NCBI GenBank assembly: GCA_018701215.1
Contig: JABIWH010000032.1
Span: 62,001-126,000, forward strand
Direction of reading: 5' to 3'
Length of the DNA stretch: 64,000 nt
Source of the DNA: Rhodospirillaceae bacterium
Lineage (GTDB): Bacteria; Pseudomonadota; Alphaproteobacteria; GCA-2731375
Shown: one piece after another, positions 51,171 through 59,381 of the stretch
Position numbering within the stretch: the first letter of the stretch is position 1
How the letters are laid out: every line of letters starts with the position of its first letter
Notes under the pieces: model-generated
Told to the model about the DNA's origin: nothing
Seen by the model: the letters and a program-made list of their open reading frames with translations, nothing else
Database searches by the model: none
Program-made: the position numbers and the translations under genes

Positions 51171-51782
51171 TCAATCGGTCGAGATTGTCCCAATAAAGGG
51201 CAATTCACGATAATAGTGAGCGTAATCGAGACCATAACCAACCACGAATGCATCGCCAATAGAGAACCCGACATAATCGGCATTGAGGTCAGTTTTGCGC
51301 TTTTCGGGTTTATCCAGCAGGACGCACAGGCGTACCATCTCGGCGCCGCGTTCTTGCAACAACGCGCGGGCGAAAGCCAGGGTGCGGCCCGATTCCAGGA
51401 TATCGTCAATCAGCAAGATTTTCGCGCCACGGACATCATCGGTAATATCCCGGGTAATAACCACCTCGCCGCTGCTCTCGGTGCCGGTTCCATAACTGGA
51501 CAGCGTCATGAAATCGATCCGCGGATGCACGCCATGGTGATGCAAGGCGCGCAACAAATCCGCGGTGAAGACAAAACCGCCCTTCAATACCGCCACAACC
51601 ATAATATCCGGGCCCATGGCATCGGCGATATCAGCCGCCAGGGCGCCAACGCGGGCGCCGATTTCGGCCGCGGAGTACATCATTTCCACCGCGCCCAATG
51701 GCCGTTCGTGCGGCCGCTTCGAGGCCGGTTCTATATGTTGTCGCCTCTTGTCGTCCAAGGAGGGGATCTCCGAATGGCTCAC
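51171..51782 (-). CDS. hpt: Hypoxanthine phosphoribosyltransferase
   Basis: 203 aa beginning at a GTG (51782) that overlaps the DUF3426 stop by 4 nt (GTGA). PRPP-binding motif AKILLIDDILESGRTLAFAR (about residues 130-149) and the upstream MVVAVLKGGFVFTADLLRAL (about 60-80) are intact, as is the late KTDLNADYVGFSIGDAFVVGYGLD (in part, DAFVVGYGLDYAHYYRELPF). The enzyme salvages hypoxanthine and possibly guanine. A basic lead of about 35 residues precedes the domain. CpdR follows. Confidence 0.94.
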   Translation of the reverse strand: MSHSEIPSLDDKRRQHIEPASKRPHERPLGAVEMMYSAAEIGARVGALAADIADAMGPDIMVVAVLKGGFVFTADLLRALHHHGVHPRIDFMTLSSYGTGTESSGEVVITRDITDDVRGAKILLIDDILESGRTLAFARALLQERGAEMVRLCVLLDKPEKRKTDLNADYVGFSIGDAFVVGYGLDYAHYYRELPFIGTISTD

Positions 51783-52630
51783 GGCTGCATCAAAAAAGTA
51801 ACGGCCAGGCTGCGGGCACCGTCCGGGGGATCTGCCAGACGAGTGGAGAATGTGGTGACTTGACCGGGTTCCAGCTGGCTCTTGGCGGTGGTTACGGTCC
51901 AGCGGAACAGGCGCCGGTCCTTTTCGTCGCGGATAATCACGCGCAGGCGCGGCACCGACTTTGGTTTGTCCGATTTGTTAACGATCTCACCCAACACAAC
52001 CAGGATCGGCTTGCCCTTTTCCCGCTTGCGTTCCCACTTGACGTTCTGGATTTCCAAGCTGAATTTTTCAGGTCCAGGGCCCAAGCCGAGCATGTGGTAG
52101 AGCTGTTCGGCGGGGGGCCAGAGCGCCACGATATTTTGCTGTAGGAAAACCCCGCCGCTGCCCACACCGGCCAGAACCAGAAACAAAATCAGCCAACCGG
52201 CCAGGCCGCGTTTACCCATCCCCTCCTGCGCCAGCAGGACGGCTCTGGCGCGGGACCGGCGCGTTCTCTTCTCGGTGGAATTTTCGTCAGGTGCCGCTTT
52301 TTCAGCCGCCGCGTTGGCAGCTTCCGTGATATCGGCGGCGTCGGTGCCGTCACTTGCCTCGCCGGCGCCTAGGTCTTCATTGGCATCGTCATCGGCATCG
52401 TCGCGGGCATCTTCTGGCGCATCTTCACCCGAATCACCGCCATCTGCGTCCCCAGGCGGTTCAACGGCGGACGGCGCGGCTTCCACAGCAGCCGGGACCT
52501 CTTCCTCCACCACCGGCATTTGATGCCAGCTTTCGCTGCACTTGGCACAACGCACCTTGCGGCCCGCCTCGCCGAGGGCATCGTCAGGGACATTGAAGCG
52601 CGTTTGACACGCTGGGCAGGAAAGGATCAT
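51779..52630 (-). CDS. Zinc-ribbon membrane protein with DUF3426 domain
   Basis: 283 aa. MJ0042-type zinc ribbon at the N-terminus (ILSCPACQTRFNVPDDALGE, then VRCAKCSESWHQ, about residues 2-36), a long acidic, Ala/Asp/Glu-rich linker (about 45-120), one membrane helix (about 142-162, LAGWLILFLVLAGVGSG) and a C-terminal DUF3426 immunoglobulin-like domain (about 185-283). Such proteins are usual next to ftsE in alphaproteobacteria, so an envelope or division-linked role is inferred; function unknown. First gene of the hpt-cpdR run. Confidence 0.86.
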   Translation of the reverse strand: MILSCPACQTRFNVPDDALGEAGRKVRCAKCSESWHQMPVVEEEVPAAVEAAPSAVEPPGDADGGDSGEDAPEDARDDADDDANEDLGAGEASDGTDAADITEAANAAAEKAAPDENSTEKRTRRSRARAVLLAQEGMGKRGLAGWLILFLVLAGVGSGGVFLQQNIVALWPPAEQLYHMLGLGPGPEKFSLEIQNVKWERKREKGKPILVVLGEIVNKSDKPKSVPRLRVIIRDEKDRRLFRWTVTTAKSQLEPGQVTTFSTRLADPPDGARSLAVTFLMQP

Positions 52631-52843
52631 GCAATCTACCGATGAACGAAGTAAAATTGATATAGGAACTCAAAACCGGCGAAGCAAATTCATACCGCAC
52701 ACTGGGCAAAAGTTAGCCGTGATCGCCGGGCGGCGCAATGCACCGGGTGCGATCCGTTCCGTTTCTTTTCGCCGGCACGGCTTGAGGCTGCAACAGGTAT
52801 GACTTGCGGCGCTGGACCCTGGCCCAGGCACGTGGCATCTTGT

Positions 52844-52868
52844 CCCAGACCCTAAATAAGGGACTGGG
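52844..52868. other. First hairpin upstream of ftsE
   Basis: CCCAGACCCT-AAATA-AGGGACTGGG pairs as a 10-bp stem interrupted by one A-A mismatch. It stands 13 nt before the larger hairpin, followed by GGCATTTTC. Confidence 0.4.
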
Positions 52869-52881
52869 GCATTTTCAATGC

Positions 52882-52967
52882 TGCCATGCCACCCGCGCCC
52901 CCTTGCCCGACCACCTATTAATGGTACCCTGTGGGTGATCGGGCAAGGGGGCGCGGGTGGCATGGCA
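52882..52967. repeat. 29-bp perfect hairpin upstream of ftsE
   Basis: Arms 52882-52910 and 52939-52967 are perfectly complementary over 29 bp (left arm starts TGCCATGCCACCCGCGCC), with 28 nt between, of which CACC and GGTG can extend the stem. The 3' arm ends 62 bp before the ftsE ATG at 53030. A stem this long is unusual for a terminator; it may be a repeated-element relic, a small RNA or an mRNA leader structure. Confidence 0.6.
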
Positions 52968-53029
52968 ATTCAACGAATGTTGAATATGTTCCATCGTTCC
53001 CAAAGTACGCTTCGGATGGTGCGCATCGG

Positions 53030-53776
53030 ATGGTTCGCTTCGAAAATGTTGGTGTCCGTTATGGCGTTGGGCCGGAGGTGCTGCGCGATATCAACCTGCA
53101 TATCGCGCCCGGCAGCTTCCAGTTTCTAACTGGTGCCTCGGGGGCCGGCAAATCCTCGCTGTTGAAATTGATGTATCTGGCGCTGTTTCCGTCTCGGGGC
53201 AGAATGGAAGTTTTTGGCCAGGATTTGGCCACCGCCCACCGCCGCGATCTGCCCGCCTTGCGCCGGCGCATCGGCGTGGTCTTCCAGGATTTCCGTTTGT
53301 TGCAGAACCTAAGTGTCTTCGACAATGTCGCCCTGCCCCTGCGCCTGGCCGGCGAGGACGAGAAACGCACCCGCAACAATGTTTCCGAACTGCTTGATTG
53401 GGTCGGTCTTGGGGCCCGCCTGGAAGATAGCCCTGACACCTTGTCGGGTGGCGAGCAGCAGCGGGTGGCCATCGCCCGGGCCGTAATCTCGAAACCCAAT
53501 CTGCTGCTGGCGGATGAACCCACGGGCAATGTTGATGACCGTATTGCCTATCGCCTGGTGCGATTATTCGAGGAATTGCATCGCTCCGGCACCGCTGTGG
53601 TCGTCGCTACCCACAACGATGCCCTGGTTCGACGGTTTTCCCACCCGGTGCTGACTTTGACCGATAGTATTCTCCATCCCAGCATCGCCCCCGCCTCCAA
53701 TGGCGCATCCAACAGCGCCGGTCAGGCCAAGGCCAAGGCGGCTGAAGCTCCCGCCGTCCGGCGTAAGTCGGGTTAA
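53030..53776 (+). CDS. ftsE: Cell-division ABC ATPase FtsE
   Basis: 248 aa from the ATG at 53030, preferred because the conserved MVRFENVGVRYGVGPEVL begins there; the frame runs to 52931 inside the long hairpin. Walker A FLTGASGAGKSSLLK (about residues 31-45), Q-loop VVFQDFRLLQN (about 84), signature DTLSGGEQQRVAIARAV (about 138), Walker B LLLADEPTGNVD (about 162) and switch VVVATHNDALV (about 192) are complete. FtsE powers FtsX to activate peptidoglycan hydrolases at the division site. The C-terminus is extended by an Ala/Lys-rich tail (about 220-248). Confidence 0.93.
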   Translation: MVRFENVGVRYGVGPEVLRDINLHIAPGSFQFLTGASGAGKSSLLKLMYLALFPSRGRMEVFGQDLATAHRRDLPALRRRIGVVFQDFRLLQNLSVFDNVALPLRLAGEDEKRTRNNVSELLDWVGLGARLEDSPDTLSGGEQQRVAIARAVISKPNLLLADEPTGNVDDRIAYRLVRLFEELHRSGTAVVVATHNDALVRRFSHPVLTLTDSILHPSIAPASNGASNSAGQAKAKAAEAPAVRRKSG

Positions 53777-53782
53777 GCCGGG

Positions 53783-54724
53783 ATGGCGATGCCAGACTTG
53801 ATACCCGATTCGGAAGGCGCCGGGCGCTTTTTGCCCTGGGTCGTGGCGGTTATGGTTTTTTTTGCCGCCCTCGCCGGCGCCGCCGCCCTGGCCCTGCACC
53901 AGGCGACTGGCACCTGGCACAACGATTTGGCCAACACCGTCACCGTTGAAATTCCACCGCAAAACCCAGTTGCGAATGACAAAGCCAACCACCCGACGCG
54001 GACCGAACCGGATCGGGCACACCCTGGCGCCGTGTTGGCCGCCGTGTTGGACGCCCTGCAGGCCACCGCCGGCATTACCGAAGTGCGCCCCTTGGCGGCA
54101 GCCGAGATCGCCAAGCTGTTGCAACCCTGGTTGGGCAATAGCGGCGTCGGCGGATTGCTTGGCGGTTTGCTGGGTGATTTGCCATTGCCGCAGTTAATCG
54201 ATGTGCGATTATCGGACGCCAGACCGGCGGACCTGGCGTTGCTGGCCAAGCGCCTGGCCAAGATTGACCCTGGTATCCGCATTGATGACCATCAGATCTG
54301 GTTGGGCAAGCTGATCCGGTTAAGCCAGTCATTACAATGGATGATGGCGGCCTGTCTGGCGATGATCTGCTTCGCCACCTGTTCGGTAGTGATCTTTGGC
54401 ACCCGGGCCGCCTTCGCGGCGCATCTGGAAGTGGTCAAATTGCTCCATGTCATGGGTGCGCGGGACAGCTATATCGCGCGGCTGTTCCAAAGGCGGGCCT
54501 TGACCATGGGCCTGAAAGGCGGCCTGATCGGGCTGGCGGTTACCGCCGCCGCCCTGTTCGCCCTGTCGCGTCTGGCGGCGGATCTGGAGGGGCCGTTGTT
54601 TGGTGATTTGGCACTCTCGCCGACCGCCCTGCTGGCCCTGGCCACATTGCCGCTGCTGGCGGCGGGTTTGACGGCCCTGACGGCGCGTCGCACCGTGCTG
54701 TACGAATTGTCGCGGCTGCCATGA
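53783..54724 (+). CDS. ftsX: Cell-division protein FtsX
   Basis: 313 aa. A cytoplasmic lead, an N-terminal membrane helix (about residues 15-40, LPWVVAVMVFFAALAGAAAL), a periplasmic domain to about 175, then three further helices (about 187-210, 235-260 and 275-300). The extracytoplasmic stretch includes LLQPWLGNSGVGGLLGGLLG, and GARDSYIARLFQRRALTMGL is the usual cytoplasmic coupling segment. It works with FtsE 6 nt upstream. Its stop overlaps the ydcF-like start by 4 nt. Confidence 0.9.
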   Translation: MAMPDLIPDSEGAGRFLPWVVAVMVFFAALAGAAALALHQATGTWHNDLANTVTVEIPPQNPVANDKANHPTRTEPDRAHPGAVLAAVLDALQATAGITEVRPLAAAEIAKLLQPWLGNSGVGGLLGGLLGDLPLPQLIDVRLSDARPADLALLAKRLAKIDPGIRIDDHQIWLGKLIRLSQSLQWMMAACLAMICFATCSVVIFGTRAAFAAHLEVVKLLHVMGARDSYIARLFQRRALTMGLKGGLIGLAVTAAALFALSRLAADLEGPLFGDLALSPTALLALATLPLLAAGLTALTARRTVLYELSRLP

Positions 54725-55332
54725 GCCAGTTGCTGCGAAGCGTGCTGTTGAGCTTGACCGCCATGGTGCTGCTGTGGGTGGGCGGGTTTCTTTTGTTCGC
54801 CGCGGAGCTGCCCCGGCAACTACCATCCGGAGCCCAACCCGCGGCGCGGACTGGTGTTAATGACGCCATCGTGGTGCTGACCGGTGGACGGGGGCGGTTG
54901 CAGGTAGGCCTGCAACTGCTTGCCGCTGGCAAGGGCACGAAATTGTTGATCTCGGGCGTGCAGACCGGCGTCTCGGCGGCGGAACTGCAGACCAATCAGA
55001 CCGGCGCCCAGACCCTGTTCAGCTGTTGCGTTGATTTGGGTTATCAGGCGCGTGATACCTGGGGCAATGCGATCGAGGCGGCGTTGTGGATGGAGCGGAA
55101 TGGGTATCAAAGCCTGCATCTTGTGACCGCCTCCTACCATATGCCGCGCAGTCTATTGCTGTTCCAACAGGCCATGCCGAAGATCACCTTGCACGCCAAC
55201 CCGGTGTTTTCAAAGCATGTTAAACTGGCGGACTGGTGGCTGTTCCCCGGCACCATGAAACTGTTGGCCATGGAATACAGCAAATATTTGATCTCTCTGC
55301 TCAGGGTCCGCCTGACCGGTCCGGCGGGGTAG
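54721..55332 (+). CDS. YdcF/DUF218-family protein
   Basis: 203 aa. A membrane helix (about residues 9-27) leads into the DUF218 domain: DAIVVLTGGRGRLQVGLQLL (about 43-62), TKLLISGVQTGVSAAEL (about 70-86), DTWGNAIEAALWM (about 110) and HLVTASYHMPRSLLLFQQA (about 132), all typical of SanA/YdcF/ElyC proteins, which act in the cell envelope. Coupled to ftsX by an ATGA overlap and followed by plsC 9 nt on, the usual alphaproteobacterial order. Function unknown. Confidence 0.9.
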   Translation: MSQLLRSVLLSLTAMVLLWVGGFLLFAAELPRQLPSGAQPAARTGVNDAIVVLTGGRGRLQVGLQLLAAGKGTKLLISGVQTGVSAAELQTNQTGAQTLFSCCVDLGYQARDTWGNAIEAALWMERNGYQSLHLVTASYHMPRSLLLFQQAMPKITLHANPVFSKHVKLADWWLFPGTMKLLAMEYSKYLISLLRVRLTGPAG

Positions 55333-55341
55333 GGAAAAATT

Positions 55342-56070
55342 ATGCGGTCGGTTCGATCCAATCTATTCAATATTCTGTTCTACGCCTGGACCACGGCAAT
55401 GGTGCTGATTTTTGCGCCGGGCCTGCTGCTGCCCTATCAGGTGACGGTCTGGGGTCAGCGCCGTTGGGCCAGGGGCGTTAATCTGCTGCTGCGTTGGAGC
55501 GCCGGTATCAAGGTGGAGATCCGGGGTTTGCAAAACCGCCCCCGTGGCGGCGCCATTATCGCCTCCAAGCACCAGTCCGCCTGGGATACCTTGATCTGGC
55601 ACGTTATCCTGGATGACCCGGCCATGGTCATGAAAAAGGAACTGCTGTCCATTCCCATCTATGGCTGGATGTGCCGCAAGACCCGAATGATCGCCGTTGA
55701 CCGCAAGGCGGGCGCAAAAGCCCTGCGGGCAATGTTGGCGGATGCGAAAGCAGCCACCGAGATCGGCCGCGCCATCGTAATTTTCCCCCAGGGCACGCGC
55801 ACGGCGCCCGGTGTCAGCACCGCCGATATGCCCTATCAGCCCGGCGTCTCGGCGTTGTATCGGGGGTTGGATGTCCCGGTGGTGCCCGTGGCGCTGAATT
55901 CCGGACTGTTCTGGCCCCGGCGGCAGTTGCTACGCCAGTCCGGCACCATCGTGTTGCAGTTTCTGGAACCAATTCCGTCGGGCCTGCCACGTAAGGAATT
56001 CGATTTACTGTTGCAGGAACGGTTAGAGACCGCGAATTTAGCCCTTGAAGCAGAGGCCGCTATCAAATAA
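55342..56070 (+). CDS. plsC: 1-Acyl-sn-glycerol-3-phosphate acyltransferase
   Basis: 242 aa. The catalytic HX4D motif is in ASKHQSAWDTLIWH (about residue 75), and the second acyltransferase block is VIFPQGTRTAPGVSTADMPY (EGTR-like with Gln, about 150-169), followed by VPVVPVALNSGLFWPRRQ. One membrane helix lies near the N-terminus (about 15-35). It acylates lysophosphatidate to phosphatidate in phospholipid synthesis. Where most members have EGTR, this one reads QGTR, which many alphaproteobacterial copies share. Confidence 0.9.
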   Translation: MRSVRSNLFNILFYAWTTAMVLIFAPGLLLPYQVTVWGQRRWARGVNLLLRWSAGIKVEIRGLQNRPRGGAIIASKHQSAWDTLIWHVILDDPAMVMKKELLSIPIYGWMCRKTRMIAVDRKAGAKALRAMLADAKAATEIGRAIVIFPQGTRTAPGVSTADMPYQPGVSALYRGLDVPVVPVALNSGLFWPRRQLLRQSGTIVLQFLEPIPSGLPRKEFDLLLQERLETANLALEAEAAIK

Positions 56071-56154
56071 AGGACTCCCTTTCACGGGTCATATTTTGTA
56101 TAGTACATAACAAGAACGCTTATTGCTGATCGAGGCCCTGGCCAAGAGGTTCGA

Positions 56155-58506
56155 ATGCCAACCGTCGCACCAATATCCCAGCAAATCTGGGACATGAAAT
56201 ACCGCCTCAAGGGCGGTGACGGCCAGTGGGTGGACGACACCATCGAGGATAGCTGGGCCAGGGTCGCGGGCGCCCTGGCGGCGGCGGAAAAGCAACCCGA
56301 GCAATGGAATGGTCCATTTTTCGAGGCCCTGGACGATTTCAAGTTTCTACCGGCGGGGCGCATCCTGGCGGGCGCCGGTGCCGTGCGCAACGTTACCCTG
56401 TTCAATTGTTTCGTTATGGGAACGATACCGGATGATATGTCCGGAATCTTCGAAAATCTGCGCGAAGCCGCCCTGACCATGCAACAGGGCGGGGGCATCG
56501 GCTATGATTTCTCCACCCTGCGGCCCAACGGTGCGCCGGTCCAGGGCGTGGGCGCGGACGCTTCCGGGCCGTTGACGTTCATGGATGTCTGGGACGCCAT
56601 GTGCCGCACCATTATGTCGGCGGGCCACCGCCGGGGCGCCATGATGGCGACCCTGCGCTGTGATCATCCCGATATAAAGGCCTTTATTGCGGCTAAACAA
56701 GATCCCGGCCGCCTGCGCATGTTCAATTTATCAGTCCTGGTAACTGATGATTTCATGGCCGCGGTGAAGGAAAACGGTCCTTGGCAACTAACCTTCGGCG
56801 GACGCAACTACGATACCGTCGAAGCACGGGAATTATGGGACTGCATCATGCGGGCCACCTATGCCTACGCCGAGCCCGGCGTGATTTTCATCGACCGCAT
56901 CAACAAGCGCAATAATTTAGCGTATTGTGAACAAATATATTCAACCAATCCTTGCGGTGAACAGCCGCTGCCTCCCTATGGCGCCTGTTTGCTGGGCTCG
57001 GTCAATCTGGCCCGTCTGGTAGAAGACCCCTTTGGCTCTGATGCGGCACTGGACATGGATGCTTTGCGCCGTCTGGTGCGGGTCGCGGTCCGCATGCTGG
57101 ATAATGCCATCGACGTCTCCAAGTTCCCCCTGCCGGAGCAGGCGGCGGAGGCGCGGGCCAAGCGGCGCATTGGTCTTGGCGTTACCGGGCTGGCGGACGC
57201 TTTGATTTTTTGCAAGCTGCGTTACGGCTCGGCCCAGGCAGTGGCGTTGACCGAAACCTGGCTAGCCGAGTTGCGCCGGGCGGCCTATTTGGCCAGTGTG
57301 GAACTGGCCCGTGAAAAAGGCGCCTTTCCCCTGTTCGAGGCGGCGGCCTATCTGGCCGGCGATAGCGTCATGGAACTGGATGATGAGGTGCGCGCGGCGA
57401 TCGCCGAACATGGCATCCGCAACGCGCTTTTAACCTCCATCGCACCGACCGGAACCATTTCCATTTTCGCCGATAATATCTCTTCTGGCTTGGAGCCGGT
57501 GTTCGCCTTCACCTACCGCCGCCATGTCACCATGCCCGACGGCGGCAGGCGGGAGGAAACCGTCTCCGATTATGCCTATCGCCAATTCCGGGCCCAGTTT
57601 GGCGAGGCGGCGCAACTGCCCGATTACTTTGTCACCGCCACTGCCCTGGCGCCGTCCGATCACGTGGCCATGCAGGCGGCGGTGCAGAAATATGTCGACG
57701 CCTCGATCTCGAAGACCATCAATTTGCCCGAGGATATTTCGTTCGAGGCCTTCAAGGACGTTTACATGCAGGCCTATGATCAGGGCTGCAAGGGCTGCAC
57801 CACTTATAGGCCAAACGAGGTTACCGGCGCGGTGTTGGAGGCGGGCGAAACGGCCAAGCCAGTGCTGCCGGTGGAACCGGAACTTCCCCTGGTGCAGCCA
57901 GAGGCCAAACCGCGGGACGAACTGGACGCGGGCGGCGTGGTTTATATGACCCAGCCCCTGGACCGCCCCGGCGCCCTGCCTGGCCAGACCTACAAGATCA
58001 ACTGGCCGGAAAGCGATCACAGCATCTATATTACCGTCAACGACATCATCCAGGATGGCCGCCGCCGCCCATTCGAAGTCTTCATCAACTCCAAGAATGT
58101 CGATCATTTCGCCTGGACCGTGGCTCTGACCCGGATGATCTCGGCCGTCTTCCGCCGGGGCGGCGATGTCTCTTTCGTGGTCGACGAGTTGAAGGCGGTG
58201 TTTGACCCGCGCGGCGGCTATTGGGTCGAGGGCCGCTATATTCCATCCTTGCTGGCCGCCATTGGTGAAATAATCGAACGGCACATGATCGCCATTGGCT
58301 TCATCGCCAATCCCAATGTCAGCCCGGATACCGAGGAAGCCTTGATCGCCCTGCCGGCGGGAGGGCAAGCGCAAGGTGGCGGCAGTGATGCCGGCGGCGA
58401 TGACACGCCCCGCCTGCGCGGCTGCCCGAAATGCGGTACACCGGGCCTAATCCGCCAGGAAGGCTGCGAAACCTGCGTCTCCTGTGGCTATTCCAAATGC
58501 GGCTAG
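56155..58506 (+). CDS. nrdJ: Adenosylcobalamin-dependent (class II) ribonucleoside-diphosphate reductase
   Basis: 783 aa. Start motif in the N-terminus: LPAGRILAGAGAVRNVTLFN (about residues 64-83) with the active-site Cys in FNCFVMG. Catalytic loop YSTNPCGEQPLPPYGACLLG (about 262-281) supplies Asn, Cys and Glu; the late ILTSIAPTGTIS-type region reads LLTSIAPTGTISIFADN (about 426). The C-terminus is the redox tail CPKCGTPGLIRQEGCETC then SCGYSKCG. It makes deoxynucleotides with B12 and no oxygen-dependent subunit. AGAGG lies 5 nt upstream. No B12 riboswitch fits the 84-nt gap before it. Confidence 0.96.
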   Translation: MPTVAPISQQIWDMKYRLKGGDGQWVDDTIEDSWARVAGALAAAEKQPEQWNGPFFEALDDFKFLPAGRILAGAGAVRNVTLFNCFVMGTIPDDMSGIFENLREAALTMQQGGGIGYDFSTLRPNGAPVQGVGADASGPLTFMDVWDAMCRTIMSAGHRRGAMMATLRCDHPDIKAFIAAKQDPGRLRMFNLSVLVTDDFMAAVKENGPWQLTFGGRNYDTVEARELWDCIMRATYAYAEPGVIFIDRINKRNNLAYCEQIYSTNPCGEQPLPPYGACLLGSVNLARLVEDPFGSDAALDMDALRRLVRVAVRMLDNAIDVSKFPLPEQAAEARAKRRIGLGVTGLADALIFCKLRYGSAQAVALTETWLAELRRAAYLASVELAREKGAFPLFEAAAYLAGDSVMELDDEVRAAIAEHGIRNALLTSIAPTGTISIFADNISSGLEPVFAFTYRRHVTMPDGGRREETVSDYAYRQFRAQFGEAAQLPDYFVTATALAPSDHVAMQAAVQKYVDASISKTINLPEDISFEAFKDVYMQAYDQGCKGCTTYRPNEVTGAVLEAGETAKPVLPVEPELPLVQPEAKPRDELDAGGVVYMTQPLDRPGALPGQTYKINWPESDHSIYITVNDIIQDGRRRPFEVFINSKNVDHFAWTVALTRMISAVFRRGGDVSFVVDELKAVFDPRGGYWVEGRYIPSLLAAIGEIIERHMIAIGFIANPNVSPDTEEALIALPAGGQAQGGGSDAGGDDTPRLRGCPKCGTPGLIRQEGCETCVSCGYSKCG

Positions 58507-58569
58507 CGCGGTTGCGGGCAATTGATGATCGTCTCCGCTGGTGATATCGAAGGCGTGAACAAACATTTT

Positions 58570-58595
58570 TTGGGAGCTGCATTCCGCGCTCCCAA
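58570..58595. other. Hairpin between nrdJ and the SDR gene
   Basis: TTGGGAGC-TGCATTCCGC-GCTCCCAA is a perfect 8-bp stem with a 10-nt loop, 63 nt after the nrdJ stop and 29 nt before the SDR ATG at 58625. T residues precede rather than follow it, so it is a poor terminator on the plus strand. Confidence 0.3.
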
Positions 58596-58624
58596 GCCTC
58601 AACAGCAGCAATGGAGTGGCGGGC

Positions 58625-59356
58625 ATGAGTGCTAGTTTTGATTTTTCCGGAAAATCGGTTTTGGTCACGGGCGGCTCCAGCGGTATTGGCCTGTCAATCG
58701 CCCGAGGCTTTCGCGATGCCGGCGCCCAGGTGAGCATCACCGGCACCAGGGAAGGTATCGGCGATTACCCGGATGATCTATCCAGCTTTACCTATCATCA
58801 GGTCAACATGCTGGACGTGCCGGCGGTGGAAGCCTTGGCGGATGGTTGCAAACAGCTGGACGTATTGGTTAACAATGCCGGCACAACGTTTCGGGGCGAT
58901 GCGGCCCTCGAGCCAGAGAATTTCGAGGCGACCATCGACATCAACCTGAATTCGGTCTATCGCCTCTCGCACCGTTTGCAACCAGTGCTGAAGGCCTCGG
59001 GCGGCTCAATCATCAACATCGCCTCCATGACCTCGTATTTCGGCTCGCCGCGGGGGCCGGGCTATGGCGCCTCGAAATCGGCGATCCTGCAAATGACCAT
59101 GAGCCTGGGCGCCCGGTGGGCCGCCGATGGCGTCCGCGTCAATGCCATCGCGCCGGGCTGGATTTCCACCAAGCTGACGGCACCGATCCAGGACATGTCG
59201 GAAATCGCCGACCCGATCCTGCAACGCACGCCGATGGGCCGCTGGGGCGAACCCGACGAGATGATCGGCACCGCCTTGTTCCTGGCCTCCTCCGATGCCG
59301 CCGGATTTATTACCGGCGTCACCATCCCCGTCGATGGCGGCTACTGCACCCTGTAG
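58625..59356 (+). CDS. Short-chain dehydrogenase/reductase (SDR)
   Basis: 243 aa from the ATG at 58625 (GGAG 8 nt upstream). Classical SDR: VLVTGGSSGIGLSIARGFRD (TGxxxGIG, about residues 11-30), NNAGTTFRG (NNAG, about 83), SIINIASMTSYFG (catalytic Ser, about 128), PGYGASKSAIL (YxxxK, about 146) and NAIAPGWISTKLT (about 175). It uses NAD(P)H on an alcohol/ketone; substrate unknown. The serine-hydrolase gene follows 25 nt on. Confidence 0.94.
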   Translation: MSASFDFSGKSVLVTGGSSGIGLSIARGFRDAGAQVSITGTREGIGDYPDDLSSFTYHQVNMLDVPAVEALADGCKQLDVLVNNAGTTFRGDAALEPENFEATIDINLNSVYRLSHRLQPVLKASGGSIINIASMTSYFGSPRGPGYGASKSAILQMTMSLGARWAADGVRVNAIAPGWISTKLTAPIQDMSEIADPILQRTPMGRWGEPDEMIGTALFLASSDAAGFITGVTIPVDGGYCTL

Positions 59357-59381
59357 AAGGCCCCATTGAAGGAACCTGCAA

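Larger units (their letters stand above)
52631..53029. other. Long intergenic region upstream of ftsE with two hairpins
   Basis: This 399-bp gap separates the minus-strand DUF3426 gene from the plus-strand ftsE. It holds a 10-bp stem with an A-A mismatch at 52844-52868 and a 29-bp perfect hairpin at 52882-52967. A minus-strand frame of 97 codons crosses it (52670-52963) but its Pro/Arg/Cys-rich sequence and overlap with the hairpin make a real gene unlikely. I see no tRNA or recognised riboswitch. Confidence 0.5.

Noticed and set aside
52670..52963. 97-codon minus-strand frame with a terminal CPVCG motif
   Set aside because: It crosses the 29-bp hairpin, is Pro/Arg/Cys-rich without a family pattern, and has no convincing start signal.
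56071..56154. B12 riboswitch or NrdR box before nrdJ
   Set aside because: The gap is too short for a B12 riboswitch. TGTATAGTACA near 56098 is only weakly like an NrdR box and stands alone.
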